Source of the DNA: Pelagovum sp. HNIBRBA483
GTDB taxonomy: Bacteria; Pseudomonadota; Alphaproteobacteria; Rhodobacterales; Rhodobacteraceae
Reading direction: 5' to 3'
Length of the DNA: 64,000 nucleotides
NCBI RefSeq assembly: GCF_040931995.1
Contig: NZ_CP162412.1
Coordinates: forward strand, 1,116,001 to 1,180,000
In this document: piece by piece, positions 57,280 through 64,000 of the stretch
How the letters are laid out: each line of letters opens with the position of its first letter
Position numbering within the stretch: position 1 is the first letter of the stretch
Position numbers and translations under genes: made by a program
The notes under the pieces: generated by a model
The model's database searches: none
What the model was told of the DNA's origin: nothing
What the model saw: only the letters and a program-made list of their open reading frames with translations

Positions 57280-58302
57280 GTGAAAAAAACTATTCTGCTC
57301 GCATCAATGGCAGCAGCCATGATTGCAACCGATGCAGTCGCACAAGACCTGACGGTTTGTGTAAGCTGGTCGAATTTCCGTGAGGAACGCTGGAAGACGG
57401 ATGAAGCTGCAATCGTGGGCGCTCTTGAAGCCGCTGGTGCAAAATACGTTTCGGCTGATGCGCAGACCTCTGCGACAAAGCAGCTGGCGGATATCGAAGG
57501 CATGATCACCCAAGGATGCTCCTCGATTATCATTCTTGCACAGGACTCCGCGTCGATCGGACCGGCTTTGAACGCTGCCGAAGACGCTGGTGTGCCGGTC
57601 GTTGGATATGACCGCATGATCGACGACCCGCGTGCCTTCTACCTGACCTTTGACAATGTGGAAGTTGGCCGGATGCAGGCGCGTGCGGTCTTGGAAGCGC
57701 AGCCGACTGGCCGGTATGTCATGATCAAGGGTTCGCCGGTTGATCCGAACGCAGACTTCCTGCGTGGCGGTCAGCAAGAAGTGCTGCAAGAAGCGCTGGA
57801 CTCCGGTGCGATCGAAATCGTGGGCGAAGCCTACACTGACGATTGGCAGCCTGCAAACGCGCAGCGCAACATGGAGCAAATCCTGACACAGACCGACAAT
57901 GGCGTTGACGCTGTTGTGGCCTCGAATGACGGAACCGCAGGTGGTGTTGTTGCTGCCCTGACGGCGCAAGGCATGGCGGGTATCCCGGTTTCTGGCCAGG
58001 ATGGTGACATGGCTGCACTGAATCGCGTGGCGCTGGGCACTCAGACGGTTTCCGTCTGGAAAGACAGCCGCGCACTGGGCCGCAAAGCAGGCGAGATCGC
58101 TGTAGCATTGGCAACCGGTACTGCAATGGCTGATGTTGAGGGCGCTGCCACCTTTACGTCCCCGAGCGGCAAAGAGCTGACCTCGGTCCTGCTCGCACCG
58201 CAGCCGATCACGCAGGACAAGCTGGATATCGTTCTGGACGCTGGCTGGATCTCGAAAGAGACACTCTGTGCAGGCGTGACGGGACTGGCTGTTTGCGAAT
58301 AA
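57280..58302 (+). CDS. Sugar ABC transporter, XylF-like periplasmic binding protein
   Basis: The protein has 340 residues. A signal peptide ends DAVAQ. FREERWKTDE, YDRMIDDPRAFYLTFDN, GSPVDPNADFLRGGQQEVL and VVASNDGTAGGVVAAL match D-xylose-binding XylF closely. GGGAGG at 57267-57272 fixes the GTG start at 57280. The gene starts the ABC operon. Whether the substrate is xylose, inositol or another sugar cannot be said from sequence alone; Cys pairs near the C-terminus (ETLCAGVTGLAVC) look like a disulfide. Confidence 0.88.
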   Translation: MKKTILLASMAAAMIATDAVAQDLTVCVSWSNFREERWKTDEAAIVGALEAAGAKYVSADAQTSATKQLADIEGMITQGCSSIIILAQDSASIGPALNAAEDAGVPVVGYDRMIDDPRAFYLTFDNVEVGRMQARAVLEAQPTGRYVMIKGSPVDPNADFLRGGQQEVLQEALDSGAIEIVGEAYTDDWQPANAQRNMEQILTQTDNGVDAVVASNDGTAGGVVAALTAQGMAGIPVSGQDGDMAALNRVALGTQTVSVWKDSRALGRKAGEIAVALATGTAMADVEGAATFTSPSGKELTSVLLAPQPITQDKLDIVLDAGWISKETLCAGVTGLAVCE

Positions 58303-58320
58303 TGGCCGCTTGAAAAACGA

Positions 58321-58353
58321 GTGCGACGGTCGGATCATATCTGATCGTCGCAC
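58321..58353 (+). other. Stem-loop between binding-protein and permease genes
   Basis: GTGCGACG (58321-58328) pairs with CGTCGCAC (58346-58353), with a 17-base interior that contains a weaker pairing. It may stop or protect transcripts so that the binding protein is made in excess over the permease. The following T stretch is short. Confidence 0.5.
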
Positions 58354-58396
58354 CCAACTTTTGAAGAGCCGACGGTTGCTTGGGAGGGCACACTAA

Positions 58397-59698
58397 ATGA
58401 GTGACAGAGACGCCGCGTCAGGAGCGCCAACTCCGAAACGTAATATTTTTGAAACCTTGGAACTGGATGTGAGGTTGTTGGGAATGTTGGTGGCGTTTTT
58501 TGCCATCACATTGGTTTTCACAATCTGGACAGGTGGAACGTTCATTCAGCCCAGAAACGTGTTCAACATCACGGTTCAGACGGTACCCGTAGCGATCATG
58601 GCATGCGGCATGGTCTTCGTGATTGTCTCGCGCCACATCGACCTCTCTGTTGGCTCCATGTTGGCAATGTGTTCTGCTGTCATGGCTATGATGCAGGCAT
58701 ACTGGCTGCCGTCACTTTTCGGATTGGAATATGGCAGCCCCCTGATCCTTTTGCTGACAATCGTAATCGGGTTTGCTGCTGGTACAGCGATGGGGGCAGC
58801 TTCGGGTTGGTTGATTGGATACCAAGCGATCCCGTCATTCATCGTCACTCTTGGCGGACTGTTTATTTGGCGTAACGTCAACTGGTTCACGACCAATGGT
58901 CAATCTGTTTCCCTGACTGACCCAAATCTGCTGATGTTCGGCGGCACCGAAGGCGTTCTTGGGGCTCAATGGAGCTACGCTGTCGGGATAGGGGCGTCGA
59001 TCGCTGCTGTCGCAGTGTTGTTGTCAGCCCGCCGCAATAAGGTCCGCCATGGTTTCATGGTGAAACCGGTTTGGGCAGAAGGCGTGATGATGGCACTCAT
59101 AGTCGGTTCGATTATGTTGTTCGTTGGGTGGCTCTCTCGGTACCCGATACCCGCAGGCAAATTGCGCCGCATGTTCGAGGCGCGCGGAGAGGTGGTGCCA
59201 GAAGGCTATACCGCGATGCATGGTCTGCCGATTTCGGTTTTGATTTTGATCCTCGTCGCGGTGGGGATGACCGTGATCGCGCTCAAGACGCGCTTTGGTC
59301 GCTATATCTTTGCAACGGGGGGCAATCCGGATGCGGCTGAACTTTCCGGTATCAACACGAAATTTCTGACGGTGAAGGTTTTTGCGCTGATGGGCTTTCT
59401 CTGCGCCGTCGCCGCGCTGATCGCGCAAGCACGACTGCAAAGCCACGGCAACGATATCGGCATGCTTGAAGAACTGCGGGTTATTGCGGCCGCCGTCATT
59501 GGCGGAACCGCGCTGGCTGGAGGTGTCGGGACGATTTACGGTGCCGTGCTCGGCGCGCTGATCATGCAGTCTCTGCAATCGGGCATGGCGATGGTCGGTG
59601 TCGATACGCCGTTCCAGAATATCGTGGTTGGCCTTGTCCTGATCATCGCTGTCTGGGTTGATATCATTTATCGTAAACGTGTGGGGATCGCAAAATGA
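58397..59698 (+). CDS. Sugar ABC transporter, XylH-like permease
   Basis: The protein has 433 residues and about ten membrane helices. [20 protein letters not shown] is the family signature, followed by [41 protein letters not shown] is the conserved cytoplasmic loop and [20 protein letters not shown] the final helix pair. The sequence follows XylH more than RbsC. It overlaps the ATPase gene by four bases. Confidence 0.9.
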   Translation: MSDRDAASGAPTPKRNIFETLELDVRLLGMLVAFFAITLVFTIWTGGTFIQPRNVFNITVQTVPVAIMACGMVFVIVSRHIDLSVGSMLAMCSAVMAMMQAYWLPSLFGLEYGSPLILLLTIVIGFAAGTAMGAASGWLIGYQAIPSFIVTLGGLFIWRNVNWFTTNGQSVSLTDPNLLMFGGTEGVLGAQWSYAVGIGASIAAVAVLLSARRNKVRHGFMVKPVWAEGVMMALIVGSIMLFVGWLSRYPIPAGKLRRMFEARGEVVPEGYTAMHGLPISVLILILVAVGMTVIALKTRFGRYIFATGGNPDAAELSGINTKFLTVKVFALMGFLCAVAALIAQARLQSHGNDIGMLEELRVIAAAVIGGTALAGGVGTIYGAVLGALIMQSLQSGMAMVGVDTPFQNIVVGLVLIIAVWVDIIYRKRVGIAK

Positions 59699-60456
59699 CC
59701 AACGAAGCAAAAACGCCACTTGTTGAGATGCGCGATATCTCTATCGCTTTCGGAGGTATTAAGGCGGTGGATCATGTCTCCATTGACCTTCACCCCGGGG
59801 AGGTTGTTGGATTGCTTGGGCACAACGGTGCTGGCAAATCGACGCTTATTAAGTGCCTCTCCGGTGCATACCAAAGAGATAGCGGTGATATCTTCATCGA
59901 CGGAAAGAAGGTTCAGATCGATAATCCGCGCGACGCGCGTGCGCATAATATCGAGACGATTTATCAGACCCTTGCGCTCGCGGACAACCTTGACGCTGCT
60001 TCCAATCTCTTTCTGGGCCGCGAACTGATGCGGAACGGGTTGGTCGATGATGCGAAGATGGAAGCTGAAACGCGGAAGATCATGGGAAGGCTGAACCCGA
60101 ACTTCAAGAAGTTCAACGTTCCTGTAAGTGCATTGTCTGGTGGACAGCGGCAATCCGTTGCGATTGCCCGGGCCGTGTACTTCAATGCAAGAATTCTCAT
60201 CATGGATGAGCCGACTGCGGCGCTTGGACCGCATGAAACTCAAATGGTGGCTGAGTTGATCGCAGAGCTGAAGGCCCATGGCATTGGTATTTTCCTGATC
60301 GAGCATGACGTTCATAACGTGATGAAGCTATGCGACCGAGCGAGCGTTATGAAGAATGGCGAGCTTGTGGGAACCGTCAATGTCGCCGACGTGACGGATG
60401 ACGACATCCTCGGAATGATCATTCTTGGTAAGAAGCCGGCGCATTTGGCTGCGTGA
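59695..60456 (+). CDS. Sugar ABC transporter, single-domain ATPase
   Basis: The protein has 253 residues and one ABC domain, roughly half the size of XylG or RbsA. Walker A is [10 protein letters not shown], the signature is [15 protein letters not shown] and Walker B is [13 protein letters not shown]. The H-loop His lies in [10 protein letters not shown]. Single-domain partners of this permease class exist in alphaproteobacteria (FrcA-like). Its stop is followed by GAGG, which serves the next gene's GTG. Confidence 0.92.
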   Translation: MTNEAKTPLVEMRDISIAFGGIKAVDHVSIDLHPGEVVGLLGHNGAGKSTLIKCLSGAYQRDSGDIFIDGKKVQIDNPRDARAHNIETIYQTLALADNLDAASNLFLGRELMRNGLVDDAKMEAETRKIMGRLNPNFKKFNVPVSALSGGQRQSVAIARAVYFNARILIMDEPTAALGPHETQMVAELIAELKAHGIGIFLIEHDVHNVMKLCDRASVMKNGELVGTVNVADVTDDDILGMIILGKKPAHLAA

Positions 60457-60465
60457 GGTCCTGCT

Positions 60466-62088
60466 GTGCGCGCGCCGTCAAGGCAGGTAAACAAACGTAC
60501 CGTCGATACAAAACACCCCAAGCGCGGTAAGACAGGGGCCTTTCTGCTATGCGCGCTTGGGGTATGTTTTGCCAGTCATGCCAATTTTGCTTTGGCCGAC
60601 GTGGCTTTTGTCGATCGTTCTGCGGCACTTCCGGCCGAGCATGTCTATGATGGTGGCTGGAACTTCTTCGTCGGCGGTGGTCTCGCTGTTTTTGACTGCA
60701 ACGGCGACCGCCTGCCGGACGTGTTTGCCGCAGGTGGCAGTAACCCGGCGCGGTTGTTGATCAATGCATCGGAGCGCGGCGGTGATATCGGCTTCGAACT
60801 TGGCGCGCTGCCGGTGATAACAAGCGTTACCGGAGCTTATCCTCTCGATGTCGATAGCGACGGGGTGCTTGACTTGGTTGTGCTGCGCCACGGTGAAAAT
60901 ATTCTCCTACAGGGGTATGGGGAGTGCCGTTTTGCGGAAGCACCGCCAGCTTGGAACTTTCAGGGCGGCAATGAATGGACCACTTCTTTTACAGCCACTT
61001 TTGAAAGAGGGCAGGGGTGGCCGACGCTGGCGTTCGGAAATTACGTTGATGAAACGAACCCGGAAGGTCCGTTTGCGGCGTGTGATGCAAACTATTTGAT
61101 GCGCCCTAATGGGCGGTCATTTGCCAAACGCAGGGCTTTGGAACCCGGTTATTGCGCGCTGTCGATGCTCATATCGGATTGGAAACGCAACGGTCAGCCT
61201 GACCTTAGAATATCGAATGACCGGCAATATTATGTGCGGGAAGGTCGTGAGCAGATGTGGAGCCTTGACCCGCTGAGAGAATATTCCGCAGCAGATGGTT
61301 GGCCCGAGCTGAAAATTTGGGGAATGGGGATCGCAAGCCGCGATTTGACAGGCGATGGGCTTCCTGAGGTTGTCCTGACCTCTATGGGCGATCAGCAAAT
61401 CCAATTAAACCAAGGTAACGGCATCATGACTGCCGCGCCTTACACGATTGGTACTTATGCCACGACACCCTATGTCGGCGACGATGGGCGCCCCTCTACG
61501 GGTTGGCATGCCGCGTTCGGTGATTTCGACAATGATGGCCGCGATGATCTGTTCATTGCGAAAGGGAATGTCGATCAAATGCCTTCCAACGCTATTCATG
61601 ATCCGAACAACCTCTTGATGCAGAACACTGACGGGACCTTCACGGAATGGGGCGAAATAACCGGTATTGGGACGACTGAGCGTGCGCGGGGCGCGTCGTT
61701 GGTGGACCTCAACAATGATGGCTTGCTCGATATTTTAGTGATCAACCGTCGGGCCCCGATGGAGGTATGGCAAAACCGTTCGGTGAATACTGGAAACTGG
61801 ATCACGCTCGATTTGGTGCAAAAAGGTGCCAATTCTGACGCGATAGGGGCCTTTGTCGAGCTGAGACTGCCGGACGGGCGCATCTTGACCCGTGAAAGGA
61901 CGATTGGGGGTGGCCATGCGTCGGGGACCGTTGGGCCGCTGCACTTTGGCTTGGGGGCGGCTGAGGCCGCGTCTATGCGGGTTATCTGGCCGGACGGCGA
62001 GGAAACGGAGTGGGCGGAGATCGGCTTGAACACTGCCTGGACGGTCACACGAGACGTCGGCGCAGCGCCGGTACTCAGGGAGGAATGA
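60466..62088 (+). CDS. Secreted FG-GAP/VCBS repeat protein with an ASPIC/UnbV-like C-terminus
   Basis: The protein has 540 residues. After a basic start and a hydrophobic segment ending FALAD it is exported. Five Ca2+-binding-type loops occur: FDCNGDRLPDVF, LDVDSDGVLDLV, RDLTGDGLPEVV, GDFDNDGRDDLF and VDLNNDGLLDIL, spaced as in a beta-propeller. The last 100 residues (GAFVELRLPDGR, GGGHASGTVG, VIWPDGEETEW) fit ASPIC/UnbV. GAGGT lies before the GTG at 60466, and the ABC ATPase stop is 10 bases away. It is followed four bases later by the di-heme peroxidase gene. The role is unknown. Confidence 0.85.
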   Translation: MRAPSRQVNKRTVDTKHPKRGKTGAFLLCALGVCFASHANFALADVAFVDRSAALPAEHVYDGGWNFFVGGGLAVFDCNGDRLPDVFAAGGSNPARLLINASERGGDIGFELGALPVITSVTGAYPLDVDSDGVLDLVVLRHGENILLQGYGECRFAEAPPAWNFQGGNEWTTSFTATFERGQGWPTLAFGNYVDETNPEGPFAACDANYLMRPNGRSFAKRRALEPGYCALSMLISDWKRNGQPDLRISNDRQYYVREGREQMWSLDPLREYSAADGWPELKIWGMGIASRDLTGDGLPEVVLTSMGDQQIQLNQGNGIMTAAPYTIGTYATTPYVGDDGRPSTGWHAAFGDFDNDGRDDLFIAKGNVDQMPSNAIHDPNNLLMQNTDGTFTEWGEITGIGTTERARGASLVDLNNDGLLDILVINRRAPMEVWQNRSVNTGNWITLDLVQKGANSDAIGAFVELRLPDGRILTRERTIGGGHASGTVGPLHFGLGAAEAASMRVIWPDGEETEWAEIGLNTAWTVTRDVGAAPVLREE

Positions 62089-62092
62089 GATA

Positions 62093-63424
62093 ATGCGTTT
62101 CTTACCGTTGATCTTGCTTTGTTTGCCGACGGCGATTTACGCACAAGCCTTGCCAGAGCCTCTGACCGACGCTGACTTTCCCAAGGCGAATATGGAAGAG
62201 ATTGCGCTCGGGCAACTTCTGTTCTGGGACGCTGAACTGTCGGGAAATCGCAACATCTCATGTGCGAGTTGTCATCACCCGCGGTTTGGTACTTCGGACG
62301 GGTTGTCGCTGGGCATTGGGGAAGGAGGTCTCGGTTTGGGGCCGGATCGACGCCCAAATCCGGACAACCCTCCGGAGCAACGTATCCCGCGTAATGCGCC
62401 GGCCCTTTGGAATGTAGGCGCGGCTGGGTTTACCGTGCTTTTTGCCGATGGTCGGATCGAAGTAGATCACAACCGGCCAACTGGGTTCAGAACCCCGCTT
62501 GAGGATGAGATGGTGCAAGGTTTTAACTCGCTCCTTTCAGCGCAGACCATGTTCCCTGTATTGTCGCAAGATGAGATGGCAGGCCATTACAGCGAGAATG
62601 AGATCGCAGCGCTGGTGCGCACTGGACGCCTTACTGGAAGTGACGGTGCGTGGGCGGCTATAGCGGCGCGAATTGACGCCATCCAAGAATATCAGGCGCG
62701 TTTCCGCCAAGCCTATGCAGAAATTTCTGGTGGGCGAGAGATCAATTTCACCGATATTTCGAATGCAATTGCCGCCTATATGGCATTTGATTTTCGATCA
62801 GACACTTCGCCATTCGATGCATTTCTGCGCGGCGAAGATAGCCTCGATGCTGATGCGCGTGCAGGGCTTGAACTGTTTTATGGGGATGCCGGTTGTAGCA
62901 CTTGCCACAGTGGGCCGTTGCTGAGTGATATGTCTTTCCATGCAATGGGAGATGTTCAGATCGGACCGGGCAAGGCGGAGCGTTTCGAGACGCACCAACG
63001 CGATACCGGACGCATGCGCGTTACCAACAGGGCAGAGGACGCCTATGCTTTTCGGACGCCTTCGTTGCGAAATGTTACGCTGACGGCGCCCTATGGGCAT
63101 TCAGGCGCCTTCGCCGATTTGGAAGCGTATTTGCGCTCACACATCGCGCGGGGAGGCCAGATCGCTGACTATGACACGACCGAGGCCATTTTGCCGGAGA
63201 TGACCCTTTCCAAACCGGATTTGGCACCCGATGCGGCCGGAGCGGATTTTGCTGGCATCTACGCGGCGGCGCAATCAATGCCCGCACAGGAAGTTGAACT
63301 AGAGGACCGCGAAATCAAACAATTGATGGCATTTCTGAAGTCTCTTGAAGACCCCATAGCGCGAAGTGGTGGGCGCTTGGGGATCCCTGAAAAAGTCCCT
63401 TCGGGATTGCCGGTTGAGCGCTGA
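62093..63424 (+). CDS. Periplasmic di-heme cytochrome c peroxidase/MauG-family protein
   Basis: The protein has 443 residues after a signal peptide ending IYAQA. Two c-type heme motifs are present: CASCH (57-61) and CSTCH (268-272). The gap of about 211 residues is larger than in typical bacterial CCPs, and the C-terminus is longer. AFRTPSLRNVTLTAPYGHSGAF is the family C-terminal motif. Members reduce hydrogen peroxide or, like MauG and MbnH, oxidise partner-protein residues. Its neighbour is the UnbV-like protein. Regulation would follow the upstream operator. Confidence 0.88.
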   Translation: MRFLPLILLCLPTAIYAQALPEPLTDADFPKANMEEIALGQLLFWDAELSGNRNISCASCHHPRFGTSDGLSLGIGEGGLGLGPDRRPNPDNPPEQRIPRNAPALWNVGAAGFTVLFADGRIEVDHNRPTGFRTPLEDEMVQGFNSLLSAQTMFPVLSQDEMAGHYSENEIAALVRTGRLTGSDGAWAAIAARIDAIQEYQARFRQAYAEISGGREINFTDISNAIAAYMAFDFRSDTSPFDAFLRGEDSLDADARAGLELFYGDAGCSTCHSGPLLSDMSFHAMGDVQIGPGKAERFETHQRDTGRMRVTNRAEDAYAFRTPSLRNVTLTAPYGHSGAFADLEAYLRSHIARGGQIADYDTTEAILPEMTLSKPDLAPDAAGADFAGIYAAAQSMPAQEVELEDREIKQLMAFLKSLEDPIARSGGRLGIPEKVPSGLPVER

Positions 63425-63435
63425 GTAGATCGCTT

Positions 63436-63470
63436 TTGACTCTTTCTAATTATTGCAACGATTGTTGCAG
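63436..63470 (+). promoter_or_regulatory. RpiR-type operator and promoter before the regulator gene; site 3 of 3
   Basis: TTGACT (63436-63441) is a -35-like element. TTGCAA-CGATTG-TTGCAG lies at 63453-63470. The distance from TTGAC to TTGCAA is 17 bases, the same as at the iolG site (51674 to 51691). This fits autoregulation. Confidence 0.6.
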
Positions 63471-63543
63471 GTTCAATCCATTCGATCTAATGTCATGTGT
63501 CGGTTTGTGATCTGGGTGGGGCGCTGTTGATGAGGAGAAGAGC

Positions 63544-64000
63544 ATGGTAACGCAGGACGGATCGCCACCGGCGGACTATGAAGAACTCATCCGGTTGATC
63601 CACGACCGCTTCGAGCAGATGAGCAAAACGTATCAAAAAATTGCCGAGTATCTGACCCAGAACCCCAATGAAGTTGCGGTCCAGTCGGTGAACGCGATTG
63701 CAGCGCATTGCGATATTCATGCATCCAGTTTTGTCCGGTTCGCGCAGTCGTTGGGTTATAGCGGCTTCAAGGATTTGCAATCACTGTTTCAGCGGCGACT
63801 TTCTACCGCGGCGCCCGGTTTTGAAGCGCGAAAGAAAGCTTTGGAGGGCGAACTCTCGAGGCGGGAGGACCGCTCGGAATACGGTTTTTTGCGCGATCTG
63901 GTGGTGAGGGATATCGCTTCATTGCAAGACCTGCTGGAAAAAATGGATGCTGGTGACATTGCCCGTGCCGCGGAAATGATCGAAAGAGCCGGTACGGTTT
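63544..64000 (+). CDS. RpiR/MurR-family transcriptional regulator (partial, cut by window end)
   Basis: The first 152 residues are visible and the frame stays open to the edge. The N-terminal HTH_6 region reads IHDRFEQMSKTYQKIAEYL and SVNAIAAHCDIHASSFVRF, then AQSLGYSGFKDLQSLFQRRL. The C-terminal SIS sugar-phosphate-binding domain should begin near the end of the fragment. AGGAGA precedes the ATG at 63544. It sits at the end of the island and is the natural candidate to bind the TTGCAA-N6 motif. Confidence 0.92.
   Translation, partial: MVTQDGSPPADYEELIRLIHDRFEQMSKTYQKIAEYLTQNPNEVAVQSVNAIAAHCDIHASSFVRFAQSLGYSGFKDLQSLFQRRLSTAAPGFEARKKALEGELSRREDRSEYGFLRDLVVRDIASLQDLLEKMDAGDIARAAEMIERAGTV

Overview
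The window looks like a chromosomal segment of an alphaproteobacterium of the Rhodobacteraceae (Roseobacter-type). The clues are a DUF6446 gene between glyQ and glyS, a PPDK-like gene after glyS, long folB and folP genes upstream of glmM, a single-gene aa3-type ctaD, and the SPOR/dacA/tmk/holB/tatD/MBL order. Family assignments come from reading motifs and recalling family members; no searches were run.

Positions 1-37311 are mostly housekeeping. In order: the start of a secreted protein; glyQ-DUF6446-glyS and a PPDK-like gene; a SleB-type hydrolase; folB-folP-glmM; an EamA exporter; an epimerase with a divergent TetR regulator; ilvC with two overlapping Lrp-type regulators; a class V aminotransferase; a UbiH-type hydroxylase; a HAD phosphatase; a GntR regulator; a large GT2 glycosyltransferase; carA; a YqeY-like gene; DUF2244; ctaD; a frameshifted PhoX-like gene; lipB; tRNA-Leu(GAG); a subtilase; a small envelope protein; an AEC transporter; the cell-envelope/replication operon; and tRNA-Ser(TGA).

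Positions 37312-43924 hold a gene-poor 0.7 kb stretch and a complete urea ABC transporter operon, urtABCDE. No urease genes are in the window.

Positions 44415-64000 form a sugar/cyclitol catabolic island. A xylose-isomerase-like gene faces a minus-strand operon of iolD, iolE, an SDR, a TIM-barrel isomerase/lyase and a Gfo/Idh/MocA dehydrogenase. Divergent from iolD runs iolG, an aldehyde dehydrogenase, an HpcH/HpaI aldolase, a 2-hydroxyacid dehydrogenase and a second Gfo/Idh/MocA dehydrogenase. Next comes a XylF/XylH-type ABC transporter with a single-domain ATPase, followed in the same direction by an FG-GAP/ASPIC-UnbV secreted protein and a long di-heme peroxidase. An RpiR-family regulator is cut by the window end.

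The main finding is a shared operator-like motif, TTGCAA-N6-TTGCRA (or close), found at 51691, 57167 and 63453: between iolD and iolG, before the ABC operon, and before the RpiR gene. I infer that the RpiR protein controls the island. The classical inositol genes iolB, iolC and iolA are not in the window. The enzyme mix suggests a variant cyclitol or 3-keto-sugar route coupled to a periplasmic di-heme redox module. That is the best candidate here for an undescribed system.
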